Counted from the stretch's first letter, positions 20,982-29,658 are shown. The stretch: 64,000 bases of DNA from Sphaerotilus microaerophilus (GCF_023734135.1 NZ_AP025730.1:5332001-5396000), one strand, 5' to 3'. Program-made: numbers and translations. Notes: generated by a model not told the origin, from the letters alone.

Positions 20982-21647
20982 ATGGCGATTCCCCACCACG
21001 CCGTCCTGTTCGACCTGGATGGCACCCTCGTCGACAGTGCCCCTGATCTCGCCGGCGCCGGCAACGATCTGCGTGAACAGCGCGGCCTGCCGCCCCGGCC
21101 ACTGGACGACTACCGCCCGCTGACCGGCACCGGTGCGCGCGGCATGCTGTCCATCGCGCTGGACAGCCGCCCGGAGCATGCCGACTTCGAGGCCCTGAAA
21201 GCAGAGTACCTCGACGCCTACGCCCGCCGCCTGACGCAACTGTCCCGGGTGTTCGATGACATGCATGCGGTCCTCCAGGCACTGGAACGCCGCGGCACCG
21301 CCTGGGGCATCGTGACCAACAAGCACAGCCGCTTCGCCACCCCCCTGGTGAGTGGCTTGGGCCTGGACCAACGCTGCGCCGTGCTGGTCTGTGGCGACAG
21401 CGCCGCCCGAGCCAAGCCCCACCCCGATCCGCTGCTGCTGGCGGCCGACCAACTGGGCCTCGCACCCGCCACCTGCATCTACGTCGGCGATGACCTGCGC
21501 GACATCCAGGCCGGCCGGGCCGCCGGCATGGCCACCATCGCCGCAGCCTGGGGCTACCTGGGAGACGGTGCCCCCATCGGGCACTGGGGCGCCGATCACC
21601 TCGCACAAAGTCCCTCCGACCTCTTGAAACTGCTGGGACTGGACTAA
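20982..21647 (+). CDS. gph: Phosphoglycolate phosphatase (HAD family)
   Basis: The 221-residue protein has HAD motif I VLFDLDGTLVDSAPDL, motif II around WGIVTNKH (Thr), motif III Lys in ARAKPHPDPLLLA, and motif IV YVGDDLRDIQAG, plus a helical cap. It removes 2-phosphoglycolate, for instance after DNA repair. It is downstream of ubiG with a 99-base gap, an order common in betaproteobacteria; MupP-type relatives that act on MurNAc-6-phosphate look similar and cannot be fully excluded. Confidence 0.85.
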   Translation: MAIPHHAVLFDLDGTLVDSAPDLAGAGNDLREQRGLPPRPLDDYRPLTGTGARGMLSIALDSRPEHADFEALKAEYLDAYARRLTQLSRVFDDMHAVLQALERRGTAWGIVTNKHSRFATPLVSGLGLDQRCAVLVCGDSAARAKPHPDPLLLAADQLGLAPATCIYVGDDLRDIQAGRAAGMATIAAAWGYLGDGAPIGHWGADHLAQSPSDLLKLLGLD

Positions 21648-21650
21648 AAT
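21624..21650 (+). promoter_or_regulatory. Candidate sigma-70 promoter of ssrA, inside the 3' end of gph
   Basis: TTGAAA at 21624-21629 and TAAAAT at 21645-21650 are 15 bases apart. The -10 lies 12 bases before the first base of mature tmRNA (21662). The spacer is shorter than the usual 17, but both hexamers are good. The promoter overlaps the final gph codons. Confidence 0.6.
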
Positions 21651-21661
21651 AGAGCGTTCTA

Positions 21662-22021
21662 GGGGCCGACCTGGTTTCGACGTGGGTGCGGAATCGGAGC
21701 AGGGCATGCCGAGCACCAGTTCGCTCGTAAATCCACTGGAAACAAAGTAACTGCGAACGACTCTACGTACGCTCTCGCTGCTTAACACCAGCGAGCCTCT
21801 CAACGGTTGGCCGATGGGCCGGGCCCGCAAGGGCTGAGAGGTAATTCACATTGGCTGGTATCCGGTGGGGTCACACAACCGGGTACGAGATCTTGTGACT
21901 GGCGTTGTCTGAAGGGTGTTCCTGCCCGTCTGCGACGCGAGACTCAAATCAGAGAACTACGCATGTAGAACTGCCTGAGGATGGCTTGCGGACGGGGGTT
22001 CGATCCCCCCCGGCTCCACCA
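21662..22021 (+). ncRNA. ssrA: Transfer-messenger RNA (tmRNA)
   Basis: The 5' end GGGGCCGACCTGGTTTCGAC and the 3' end with T-loop GGTTCGATCCC and CGGCTCCACCA form the tRNA-Ala-like domain; GGGGCCG pairs with CGGCTCC with one G-U. The tag reading frame at 21754-21786 encodes ANDSTYALAA and a TAA stop, the betaproteobacterial type. Pseudoknot regions lie on both sides. It frees stalled ribosomes and tags the nascent chain for proteolysis. A terminator follows directly. Confidence 0.97.
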
Positions 22022-22026
22022 AATCG

Positions 22027-22058
22027 ACGCCAAGTCCCTGACCGGACTTGGCGTTTTT
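22027..22058 (+). terminator. Rho-independent terminator of ssrA
   Basis: ACGCCAAGTCC pairs with GGACTTGGCGT around a CTGACC loop and is followed by a T run. It starts six bases after the tmRNA CCA end. Confidence 0.92.
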
Positions 22059-22168
22059 CTTTGCCTCTCGGAGTGGCGGCAAACGCTTTTGAGCGGCCAT
22101 TACACGATGGGCGCCCTCATGCCAGCCTAGAATTGCAAAAAATGCAATCACATGTGGCAGGCGGGATC

Positions 22169-23587
22169 ATGGCAGGCGGGCTGAGACAACCCAGGCGGTC
22201 ATTCGATGTGGGCGAAGCGGGTCGCGACGCAGATGGCTGGCCGGGGGCAGAATCACCGCGGCGGCGCTGGCTGCGGCAGGCTTGGTCAGCGGGCTGCGGA
22301 CTGGCTCTGGCAGGTTGTGCGCTGGCCGACCGCAGACCCGGCGCCTCAAGCGGTGATGCCAGCCCGGCCACAAGCGCTCCCCTGCCCGCGGCACCGGGGC
22401 GCGAGTCGGCCGACCCGGCCGTGGATGCACAGTTGGCACCGCACCAGTTCTCGCTGGACCTCGGTTTCGTGCAGGACGGTGACCTGCACGCCTATGTCGA
22501 GCGGGTGGGGCGCGACCTGCAGGCGGCAGCCAATTCGCAAGCGCAGCCCTGCACGGTGCGGGTGGTGAATGCGCATCATGTGAACAGCTACAGTTTCCCC
22601 GGCGGCAGCATTGGCATCACGCGCGGCTGGCTGGTGATGCTGCGCGATGAGTCCGAACTGGCCGCGGTCCTCGCGCACCAGTTGGGCCACCTGGGCAGCC
22701 AGCAGGTTGCGCAGGCCCTGTCGCGCAGCGAGTGGCGCCGGCGTCTGCTTGCCAGCACCGTGTCGGTGAGCCAGGACTCGGCCTGGACCCCGGTGATCGG
22801 CCTGGTCGATCCGCTGGGGGACAGTCCACTACTGCGCGATTTCACCCCGGAGCAGGAGATCGAAGCGGATGTGCTGGCCATGCGCTACTTGACACGCGCG
22901 GGCTACCCGGCGCAGGCATGGCCGCGCGTGCTGGACCGACTGGCCGAACGAGCCCAGGCCCAGCCGGGACTGCTTGCAACGATCAACCGGCACCACCCGC
23001 TGGACGATGCACGCCGCCGGCGCGCCCACGAAAGTGTCGGCCAGTTGCGTGACAGCACGACACGCCGCCGCACCGCCCCGGCGCTCTGGTCGGCACAACT
23101 GGCCTGGCTGCAGCGGCAGGTCCCGGCGATCGAGGCCTGCCAGCTCGGCGAGCTGGCGATGCTGGGCCAGGACCTGGTCACGGCGGCGACGCACTTCGGG
23201 CGGGCCCTGCAGATCGCCAGCGACGACTACGCCACCCGGGTGCGATTGGCGCAGTGCCTTCAGGCGCAGGGTCACAGTCGGGAGGCCCTGCTTCATGCAC
23301 AGGTGGCGCGGGAGCTGCATCCCGGCGAGGCCCAGGCCCACCGTCTGGTCGCCACGCTGCAGCTCAGCCTGCGCGACGCGGCAAAGGCCTGGCTGGCTCT
23401 GGAACAATACGACCGGCTGCTGCCGGGCGACCCGGGCGTGATCTTCCTTCAAGGCGTCGCCCTGGAAGCGCTGGGGCGTACCCGGCATGCGGCCGAACAC
23501 TACCGGACCTACCTGCGCCTCACCCGTGAAGGGCAGGCCGCTCAATACGCCCTGTCCCGCCTCAAGGCCCTCGGATACCCCCCCTGA
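22169..23587 (+). CDS. M48-like (BepA-type) TPR protein with HQLGH in place of HExxH
   Basis: The 472-residue protein resembles periplasmic BepA (YfgC): an M48 metalloprotease domain (about 75-300) then TPR-like helices (about 320-470). The zinc motif reads H170-Q-L-G-H174 (AAVLAHQLGHLGSQQ), so the catalytic Glu is Gln; both His and the later EIEADVLAMRYL metal/structural motif remain. The N-terminus has SPRRRWLRQ and a hydrophobic stretch ending LAGC (Cys50), a Tat-like lipoprotein signal. Start is uncertain: ATG 22142 is in frame but sits in a palindrome. It probably acts as a chaperone-like or scaffold protein rather than a protease. The next gene begins 2 bases after its stop. Confidence 0.75.
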   Translation: MAGGLRQPRRSFDVGEAGRDADGWPGAESPRRRWLRQAWSAGCGLALAGCALADRRPGASSGDASPATSAPLPAAPGRESADPAVDAQLAPHQFSLDLGFVQDGDLHAYVERVGRDLQAAANSQAQPCTVRVVNAHHVNSYSFPGGSIGITRGWLVMLRDESELAAVLAHQLGHLGSQQVAQALSRSEWRRRLLASTVSVSQDSAWTPVIGLVDPLGDSPLLRDFTPEQEIEADVLAMRYLTRAGYPAQAWPRVLDRLAERAQAQPGLLATINRHHPLDDARRRRAHESVGQLRDSTTRRRTAPALWSAQLAWLQRQVPAIEACQLGELAMLGQDLVTAATHFGRALQIASDDYATRVRLAQCLQAQGHSREALLHAQVARELHPGEAQAHRLVATLQLSLRDAAKAWLALEQYDRLLPGDPGVIFLQGVALEALGRTRHAAEHYRTYLRLTREGQAAQYALSRLKALGYPP

Positions 23588-23589
23588 CC

Positions 23590-24348
23590 ATGTCAACGAT
23601 GCCCGACCGTCCCCCCCGCCCGATGTGGCAGATCGTCCTGGGGTTGGTGGCCGGGGTGCTGATCCTGGTTGCTGCCGCGTTCGTGCTCCCTTGGCTGATG
23701 CCGCCTTCACGCCAAGACGCCAGCACCGCCACCGATCAATTGCCCTGGCAGATCCAGTTGCGCCCGGATGGCGGCACCCAGGTCTTCGGGCTGCGCCTGG
23801 GCGGCTCGGCCCCCAGCCGGCTGGAGGAGGCCCAGGCCCTGTGGCCGCAGGAGGTGATGAAGGTGGCCCTGCTGAGCAGCAGCGCGGGTCACCTGGCGCT
23901 GGAGGCCTACCTCGAATCCGTGCGCGTCGGTGGCCTGCAGGGCAAGCTGGTGCTGGCCGCCCAGGCCGACCCCGCCCACCTGACGGCCTGGGCGCAGCGC
24001 AGCCTGCGCGGCGAGATCCTGCCCAGCGGGGCCCGGCAGGCCAGCCTGCGCGCCGAGGACCTCGCCGAAGCACGCCGCAGCGTGCTCGGCGGGGTGGTCT
24101 TCCTGCCGGCCGCCCGCCTGGACGAGGCGACGGTGCAGCAGCGCTTCGGCATGCCCGCACAGCGGCTGGCGACGGCCGACGCAGCGGTGCACCTGCTCTA
24201 CCCGGACCGGGGCCTGGCGATCACCCTGACCACGGAGGGCCGCGAGCGGCCCGTGCTGCAGTACGTGGCCCCCGCTGACTTCCAGCAACGGCTGCGCGCG
24301 CCGCTGGACGCCGCCGCATCGGCCCCGCCTGCTGCCAGCGCCCCCTGA
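23590..24348 (+). CDS. Hypothetical membrane-anchored protein
   Basis: I do not recognise the family. The 252-residue protein has one N-terminal membrane segment (WQIVLGLVAGVLILVAAAFV, residues 13-32) and then an apparently soluble domain with QIQLRPDGGTQVFGLRLGGS and LLYPDRGLAITLTTEGRERP. The end is Ala/Pro-rich. It starts 2 bases after the M48-like gene and is probably in the same operon and compartment. The soluble part would lie in the periplasm if the N-terminus is in the cytoplasm. Confidence 0.7.
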   Translation: MSTMPDRPPRPMWQIVLGLVAGVLILVAAAFVLPWLMPPSRQDASTATDQLPWQIQLRPDGGTQVFGLRLGGSAPSRLEEAQALWPQEVMKVALLSSSAGHLALEAYLESVRVGGLQGKLVLAAQADPAHLTAWAQRSLRGEILPSGARQASLRAEDLAEARRSVLGGVVFLPAARLDEATVQQRFGMPAQRLATADAAVHLLYPDRGLAITLTTEGRERPVLQYVAPADFQQRLRAPLDAAASAPPAASAP

Positions 24349-24398
24349 CGCGCACCGCGCGGCCCCCCCACCCGACGCGCCCGCGGGTGCAGGCCGCG

Positions 24399-24439
24399 TC
24401 CGTGACAGCCTTCACCACCTGCGCTGCGCCTGTCACGGA
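24399..24439. promoter_or_regulatory. Perfect 10-bp inverted repeat before the AIM24-family gene
   Basis: TCCGTGACAG at 24399-24408 is the exact reverse complement of CTGTCACGGA at 24430-24439, with a 21-base spacer. No T run follows, so it is not a typical terminator. A possible -10 (CACAAT) lies about ten bases downstream, so it may be an operator, or an RNA hairpin ending the previous transcript. Confidence 0.4.
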
Positions 24440-24498
24440 GGCTGCCGCACAATGCGCGCCTTCCCTCACCCCCCTTTGTCACACAAGGAGCACACACG

Positions 24499-25317
24499 AT
24501 GGCGATGGACGTGATCGACTACGAGATCAAGGGCGCCGAGATGCAGTTCGTCGAGTTGGAACTCGACCCGGGAGAGGCCGCCGTGGGCGAAGCCGGCTCG
24601 ATGATGTTCATGGACGGTGGCATCGGCATGGACACCGTCTTTGGTGACGGCTCGCAGCAGACCGGCGGCTTCTTCGGCAAGCTGCTGGGCGCGGGCAAGC
24701 GGCTGATCACCGGCGAGTCGCTGTTCACCACCGTCTACACCAACCACGGCAGCGGCAAGCAGCGCGTCGGTTTTGCAGCACCCTACCCGGGCAAGATCCT
24801 GCCGATGGACCTGCGCAAGCTCGGCGGCCTGCTGATCTGCCAGAAGGACGCCTTCCTCTGCGCCGCCCGCGGCGTGAGCCTGGGCATCCACTTCCAGCAG
24901 AAGCTGTCGGTGGGTTTCTTCGGCGGCGAGGGCTTCATCATGCAGAAGCTCGAAGGCGACGGCCTCGCCTTCGTGCACGCTGGCGGCACCGTGATGCGCC
25001 GCGACCTGCAGCCCGGCCAGGTGCTGCTGATCGATACCGGCTGCGTCGTGGCACACACGCCGGACGTGAACTTCGAGATCCAGTACGTCGGCAAGATCAA
25101 GACCGCACTGTTCGGCGGCGAAGGCCTGTTCCTGGCCAAGATGACCGGCCCGGGCACCGTCTGGCTGCAGAGCCTGCCTTTCTCGCGCCTGGCCAGCCGC
25201 ATCTTCGCAGCCGCGCCGCAGACCGGTGGCGGTGGCCGCGAGGAGGGCTCGCTGCTCAGCGGCGTGGCCGCGGGCGGTCTGCTTGGCAGCGTGTTCGGTG
25301 GCGGCGACGACGACTGA
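24499..25317 (+). CDS. AIM24 / TIGR00266 family protein
   Basis: The 272-residue protein has the double beta-strand barrel signature of the AIM24 (DUF124) family: DYEIKGAEMQFVELELDPGE, VGEAGSMMFMDGGI, VGFAAPYPGKILPMDL, LSVGFFGGEGFIMQKLEGDG and IKTALFGGEGLFLAKMTGPG. The tail is Gly-rich and acidic (GSVFGGGDDD). Bacterial members have no settled function; mitochondrial Aim24 relates to inner-membrane organisation. An AAGGAG ribosome site precedes ATG 24499. Confidence 0.85.
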   Translation: MAMDVIDYEIKGAEMQFVELELDPGEAAVGEAGSMMFMDGGIGMDTVFGDGSQQTGGFFGKLLGAGKRLITGESLFTTVYTNHGSGKQRVGFAAPYPGKILPMDLRKLGGLLICQKDAFLCAARGVSLGIHFQQKLSVGFFGGEGFIMQKLEGDGLAFVHAGGTVMRRDLQPGQVLLIDTGCVVAHTPDVNFEIQYVGKIKTALFGGEGLFLAKMTGPGTVWLQSLPFSRLASRIFAAAPQTGGGGREEGSLLSGVAAGGLLGSVFGGGDDD

Positions 25318-25337
25318 CGCGCACCGGCATCAACGCG

Positions 25338-25366
25338 AAAAGGGGACGGCATGCCGTCCCCTTTTT
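25338..25366. terminator. Bidirectional rho-independent terminator
   Basis: AAAAGGGGACGGC at 25338-25350 and its exact complement GCCGTCCCCTTTT at 25353-25365 form a perfect palindrome with A and T tails on both sides. It serves the AIM24-family gene (plus) and the uspA-like gene (minus), which converge here. Confidence 0.93.
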
Positions 25367-25415
25367 GCTGCGCCGCCGCTGGGCGCCGCCTTGCGCTGCG
25401 TTGTGCCGAGTTGTG

Positions 25416-25850
25416 TCAGCGCACCACCAGCACCGGCACGCTGCTGTGCGTCAGCACCTTCTGCGTCTCGCTGCCCAGCAGCAGCGCGGCCACGCCGCGG
25501 CGGCCATGCGAGGCCATCACGATCAGGTCGGCATCCTGCTGCTTGCCGAAGTCGAGGATGGCCTCCCAGGGGTGCAGCGCCTCCACCGAGGCCGCCGTGC
25601 AGGCCACACCGGCGGCAGCGGCGGCGGCCTTGACGGCGTCGAGGTGTTTGTTGGCGATGCGCTCCTGCGAGTCGAAGAACTCCTGCGGCGGGATGGGCTG
25701 CATCTCGGAGATCGCGCTGTACGGGAAGGGCTCCTTCACCGCCAGGGCACTCAACTGCGCCCCGAAGGCCTTGCACAGGTTGATGGCAGTCTCCACGGCC
25801 TTGGCCGTGATGTCGGAACCGTCGGTGGGAACGAGGATGCGTTGGTACAT
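25416..25850 (-). CDS. Universal stress protein, UspA family
   Basis: The 144-residue protein starts at ATG 25850 with GGAGG ten bases upstream. It has the Usp fold start MYQRILVPTDGSDITAKAVE and the ATP-binding motif ending MASHGRRGVAALLLGSETQKVL (G-2x-G-9x-G-S/T), so an ATP-binding member. A perfect FNR-type box (25908-25921) is centred 64 bases upstream of the ATG; with a class II position it gives a leader of about 22 bases. It is therefore probably an anaerobic Usp. Confidence 0.92.
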   Translation of the reverse strand: MYQRILVPTDGSDITAKAVETAINLCKAFGAQLSALAVKEPFPYSAISEMQPIPPQEFFDSQERIANKHLDAVKAAAAAAGVACTAASVEALHPWEAILDFGKQQDADLIVMASHGRRGVAALLLGSETQKVLTHSSVPVLVVR

Positions 25851-25907
25851 GGAGGCCTCCGAAATGAGGGGAGCAAAGCAATCATGCGCCGGCCCGGTCG
25901 GGCAGTC

Positions 25908-25921
25908 TTGATACCCATCAA
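25908..25921. promoter_or_regulatory. FNR/Anr box upstream of uspA-like gene
   Basis: TTGAT-ACCC-ATCAA matches the FNR-family consensus TTGAT-N4-ATCAA at all ten defined bases. A CATGAT -10-like hexamer at 25881-25886 (minus) is about 31 bases from the box centre, the spacing expected for a class II FNR promoter with the box at -41.5. Confidence 0.85.
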
Positions 25922-26019
25922 GGCCGGTGCATGCCGGCAACGAGTGTGCACGGCGGCTTGCGGGCGGACAAGCGGGCCGACCCGCGTCCGTTGCCGCCAC
26001 GCCAGCATCGGCGCAGGGC

Positions 26020-26901
26020 TCAGCCGCGTGCGACCGGGCGGGCCGGGTCGCGGCACCACTCGCTCCACGAGCCCGCGTAGAGCACCCCGTCGCCCAGGCC
26101 GGCCGCGGCCATCGCCAGCAGGTTGTGGCAGGCCGTCACGCCCGAGCCGCACTGGTGGATGACCTCGCCCCCCGCACGCTCGCCCAGCAGCGCAGTGAAG
26201 GCCGCGCGCAGGGCCGCCGCGTCGAGAAAGCGGCCGTCGGGCCCGAGGTTGCTGGTGAAGGGCCGGTTCAGCGCCCCGGGGATGTGGCCGGCCACGGGGT
26301 CCAGCGGCTCGACGTCGCCGCGGTAGCGCTCCGGACCACGCGCATCGACCAGGGTGACGGCACCGAGGCCGCGCTGCAGCTCGTCGGCCGTGATCGTCGC
26401 CAGGGCGGGTGCCGCCGGCAGCGGATACGGCTCGGCGGCAGGCACCGGCCGGCGCTCGCCCGACTCCAGGGCGCCGCCCGCGGCCACCCAGGCGGGCAGG
26501 CCGCCATCGAGCACCGCCACGGATTGGTGACCGAGCCAGCGCAGCAGCCACCAGGCCCGCGCGGCGTACATGCCGCCGCTGGCGTCGTACACCACCACCG
26601 GCGTGGCTGGCGTGATGCCAAAGGCCGCGACGGTGCGCGCAAAGGCCTGCGGCGTCGGCAGCGGGTGGCGCCCGCCACACAGTGCCGGCGCCGGCGGCAT
26701 GGCACTGAGGTCTCGCTCCAGGTGGGCATAGAGCGCGCCGGGCAGGTGGGCCTGCCGGTAGGCCGACTCGCCCGCCTCCGGCTGCGCGAGGTCGAAACGT
26801 GCATCCAGCAGGCAGACGCGGCCGATGCGGTCAAGCAGAGGCTGCAACTCGGCCGCGCTGATCAGGGGGCTGGGCAGGGTCACGTTCACGGCAACAGTCA
26901 C
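26020..26901 (-). CDS. sseA: Thiosulfate/3-mercaptopyruvate sulfurtransferase
   Basis: The 293-residue protein has two rhodanese domains. The N-terminal one has LLDARFDLAQPEAGESAYRQ and VVVYDASGGMYAARAWWLL (inactive copy); the C-terminal one has TLVDARGPERYRGDVEP and the active loop HQCGSGVTACHN with Cys251. The CGSGVTA loop is typical of 3-mercaptopyruvate sulfurtransferases, but thiosulfate use cannot be excluded. It is 31 bases downstream of the EamA transporter gene on the same strand. Confidence 0.88.
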   Translation of the reverse strand: MTVAVNVTLPSPLISAAELQPLLDRIGRVCLLDARFDLAQPEAGESAYRQAHLPGALYAHLERDLSAMPPAPALCGGRHPLPTPQAFARTVAAFGITPATPVVVYDASGGMYAARAWWLLRWLGHQSVAVLDGGLPAWVAAGGALESGERRPVPAAEPYPLPAAPALATITADELQRGLGAVTLVDARGPERYRGDVEPLDPVAGHIPGALNRPFTSNLGPDGRFLDAAALRAAFTALLGERAGGEVIHQCGSGVTACHNLLAMAAAGLGDGVLYAGSWSEWCRDPARPVARG

Positions 26902-26932
26902 GGCAAGGCTCCTTGGCGAAGGGTCGGAAGGA

Positions 26933-27910
26933 TCAGGGCTCGATGTCGGGCGGCAGGGTTTCGGCCGGGCGCACGCGCGCCTGGTTGTCCTGGCGCAGGC
27001 TGGCCGCGGCGATGCCGGCCGCGACGATCAGCAGGGTGCCACCCAGCGCGACCAGGTGCACCGGCTCGCCAAACAGCAGCACCCCGTAGACGAAGGCAAA
27101 GGCGATGCCCAGGTACTGCAGGCTGGCGTTGACCAGCGGCCGGCCGGTCGCGTAGGCGCGCGTCATCATGAGCTGCGCCACCGTCGCCAGGCCGCCCACC
27201 GCCAGCAGCAGTGCCGCACTGCGCCAAGTGTGTGTGTGTAGGCCGCCGGTGAACTGCGACAGCACCGCCCCGGCCACCAGCCCGCCCAGCGAGAAGTAGA
27301 AGACGACCCGGCTCTCCGGCTCGCCGACCCGGCCGAGTGCCGTGACCTGCAGGTAGGCCATCGCCGACAGCACGCCCGACAGCAGCCCGAGCAGGCCATG
27401 CCAGAGCTGCTGCGCCTCGATGGTCGGGCGCAGCACCATCGCCACGCCGGCAAAGCCGGCCAACACGGAGGCCATCAGCCGGCCGTCGATGCGCGATCCC
27501 CCGGCCAGGATGCCCCCGCCGATCAGGAACAGCGCCATCCACACCGACGACATGTAGTTCAGCGTCATCGCCGTGGGCAGCGGCAGGCCCGAGATCGAAT
27601 AGAACCACAACGACAGGGCCGACACACCAACGATGGCGCGCCACAGGTGCATGCCCGGCACGCGGGTGCGCAGCGTCTCGCCGCGCGCATGTGCCAGCAC
27701 GGCCAGCACCAGCACGCCGACCAGGCCGCGGTACATCACGATCTCGCCGCTGCCATAGTAGGCCGAGGCCAGCTTGACGCACACGCCCATGGTGGCGAAC
27801 AGGAAGGCGGCCGCCACCATCAGGGCGCTGGCGGAGGTGAGCGCGGCCCGCCGCCCGGCCCTGCGCCCCGCCGACGGGGCATGGCCGGGAGACGGGTCAG
27901 GCGACGTCAT
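26933..27910 (-). CDS. EamA/DMT family transporter
   Basis: The 325-residue membrane protein has ten predicted helices in two EamA halves (first around FATMGVCVKLASAYY, second from LWHGLLGLLSGVLSAMAYLQ). The substrate is unknown. Its ATG overlaps the stop of the Rieske oxygenase gene (ATGA at 27910-27907), so the two are coupled. A short GT repeat (TGTGTGTGT on plus) occurs inside it at about 27230-27238. Confidence 0.85.
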   Translation of the reverse strand: MTSPDPSPGHAPSAGRRAGRRAALTSASALMVAAAFLFATMGVCVKLASAYYGSGEIVMYRGLVGVLVLAVLAHARGETLRTRVPGMHLWRAIVGVSALSLWFYSISGLPLPTAMTLNYMSSVWMALFLIGGGILAGGSRIDGRLMASVLAGFAGVAMVLRPTIEAQQLWHGLLGLLSGVLSAMAYLQVTALGRVGEPESRVVFYFSLGGLVAGAVLSQFTGGLHTHTWRSAALLLAVGGLATVAQLMMTRAYATGRPLVNASLQYLGIAFAFVYGVLLFGEPVHLVALGGTLLIVAAGIAAASLRQDNQARVRPAETLPPDIEP

Positions 27911-29037
27911 TCAGGCGCGTGCTCGCCCATGCGACGGCGGTACCACTCGTGGAAGTGCTGCATGCCGTCCTCCATCGGGCTCTGGTAAGGACCGACCTCG
28001 TTGTCGCCGCGCGCCAGCAGCGCCTTGCGCCCGGCGTCCATGCGCTCGCCGATCTCGTCGTCCTCGATGCAGGTCTCCATGTAGGCGGCCTGCTGGGCTT
28101 CGACGTACTCGCGCTCGAAGGCGGCGATCTCCTCGGGGTAGTAGAACTCCACCGTGTTGAGCGTCTTCTCCGGGCTGATCGGGTAGACGGTCGAGACCGT
28201 CAGCACGTTCGGGTACCACTCGACCATCACGTTCGGGTAGTAGGTCAGCCAGATCGCGCCGTGCCGTGGGACCACCCCGTTCTGGAAGCGTGCCACCTGC
28301 TCGTGCCAGCGGCGGTAGACCTCCGACCCCGGCTTGCCCAGCGCCTTGCCGATGCCCTGGGCCACGCCCACGGTCTGCACCGAGTACTCGCGGCCCATCT
28401 CCCAGCGCAGGTCGTCACAGGTGACGAAGTTGCCCAGGCCGGGGTGGAAGGGGCCGACGTGGTAGTCCTCCAGGTAGACCTCGATGAAGGTCTTCCAATT
28501 GTAATTGCACTCGTGCTGGATGACCTTGTCGAAGACGTAGCCGTCGAAGCTCAGGTCGGCACGCGGACCCATGCCGGCCAGGTCCGCCTCGATGTCGCGT
28601 CCGTTGTCCTCGAAGACCAGCCCGTTCCAGGTGCGCACCGGGTAGTTGCGCAGGTTCAGGCAGGGATCCTCGACGAAGTGCGGCGCACCCAGCAGCTTGC
28701 CGTGCAGGTCGTAGGTCCAGCGGTGCAGCGGGCACACCACAGCGCCACCCGAGTTGCCGCGGCCCTTGAGCATCACGGCCTGGCGGTGACGGCAGACGTT
28801 GGAGACCAGTTCGACCCCGTTGGCGGTGCGCACCAGCGCACGGCCCTCGCCTTCCTGCGCGAGCGCATGGAAATCGCCGACCTGGGGGACCATCAGCTCA
28901 TGCCCCAGGTAGCGCGGACCGGACTGGAAGATGAGTCGCGCCTCCTGATCGAAGAGCAGCGGGTCGAAATAACTCGACACCGGCAGTTGAGTGCGACTTC
29001 TTTGCAGCGCGGTCTGCGCAAGGCTCAGGTCGGACAT
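27907..29037 (-). CDS. Rieske non-heme iron oxygenase, alpha subunit
   Basis: The 376-residue protein (ATG 29037) has a Rieske centre with C82-R-H84 and C102-P-L-H105 and a catalytic domain with the mononuclear iron ligands D191-Y-H193-x4-H198 (EDYHVGPFHPG). This is the ring-hydroxylating dioxygenase alpha family. No reductase, ferredoxin or beta subunit gene is nearby, and the substrate is unknown. The gene is next to xseB-ispA-dxs in many Burkholderiales, which suggests a housekeeping function. Confidence 0.88.
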   Translation of the reverse strand: MSDLSLAQTALQRSRTQLPVSSYFDPLLFDQEARLIFQSGPRYLGHELMVPQVGDFHALAQEGEGRALVRTANGVELVSNVCRHRQAVMLKGRGNSGGAVVCPLHRWTYDLHGKLLGAPHFVEDPCLNLRNYPVRTWNGLVFEDNGRDIEADLAGMGPRADLSFDGYVFDKVIQHECNYNWKTFIEVYLEDYHVGPFHPGLGNFVTCDDLRWEMGREYSVQTVGVAQGIGKALGKPGSEVYRRWHEQVARFQNGVVPRHGAIWLTYYPNVMVEWYPNVLTVSTVYPISPEKTLNTVEFYYPEEIAAFEREYVEAQQAAYMETCIEDDEIGERMDAGRKALLARGDNEVGPYQSPMEDGMQHFHEWYRRRMGEHAPE

Positions 29038-29348
29038 GATCCCCAGGATCTCCAAAAATGCATGTCGAACCACCACCCGGATCGGCCCGGGCCTGGGCGG
29101 AAGGGAAACCGTGTGCAACCGGACGTTGCGAATTGAACGTGGCAGCTCACCCGATCACACGGTTGGGCCGGGGTGGGCGGTTGCCCAAGGCGAATTGCGG
29201 ATTGTAGCCGGCGTCTTCCTGCGGGCCCGGGGGGCGTGCAGTCTGCCGCGCCGATGTGCCTGCACGACGAAGACACCTCGCCCAGCCAGGCAAGCCAACC
29301 AGGTCCGGCCGTTCCCGACGCCTACAATCGAAAGTTTCTCCCCCGCCC
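29038..29348. other. Divergent intergenic region, Rieske oxygenase / xseB
   Basis: These 311 bases hold no convincing gene. TACAAT at 29323-29328 is a good -10 for xseB, 21 bases before its ATG. TACAAT on the minus strand at 29206-29201 is a possible -10 for the oxygenase gene but has no clear -35 and would leave a leader of about 160 bases. No FNR-type box is present. Confidence 0.5.
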
Positions 29349-29603
29349 ATGTCGAAGCGCGCGCCCTCCCCTTCCTCACCCGCCCCGATGGCCGAGCCCG
29401 CCAGCTACGAGGCTGCCCTGGCCGAACTGGACCGCCTGGTCCAGGCGATGGAAAGTGCCCAGCTGCCGCTCGACCAGCTGCTGGACAGCTACCGGCGCGG
29501 TGCCGAACTGCTGGGCTGGTGCCGTGGCCGCCTGGACGCGGTGGAACAGCAGGTCAAGGTGCTGGAGAACGGTCAGCTCCAGGCTTGGAGCGACGCGGCA
29601 TGA
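29349..29603 (+). CDS. xseB: Exodeoxyribonuclease VII small subunit
   Basis: The 84-residue protein has [20 protein letters not shown], then [20 protein letters not shown] and a coiled tail EQQVKVLEN, matching XseB along its length. With XseA it degrades single-stranded DNA. It is the first gene of the conserved xseB-ispA-dxs group. Confidence 0.95.
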   Translation: MSKRAPSPSSPAPMAEPASYEAALAELDRLVQAMESAQLPLDQLLDSYRRGAELLGWCRGRLDAVEQQVKVLENGQLQAWSDAA

Positions 29604-29658
29604 GCAGGCCGATGCCCCGGTGGCCCGCGCGGCTGCGCCCTTCGCAAGGAATCCCGTC

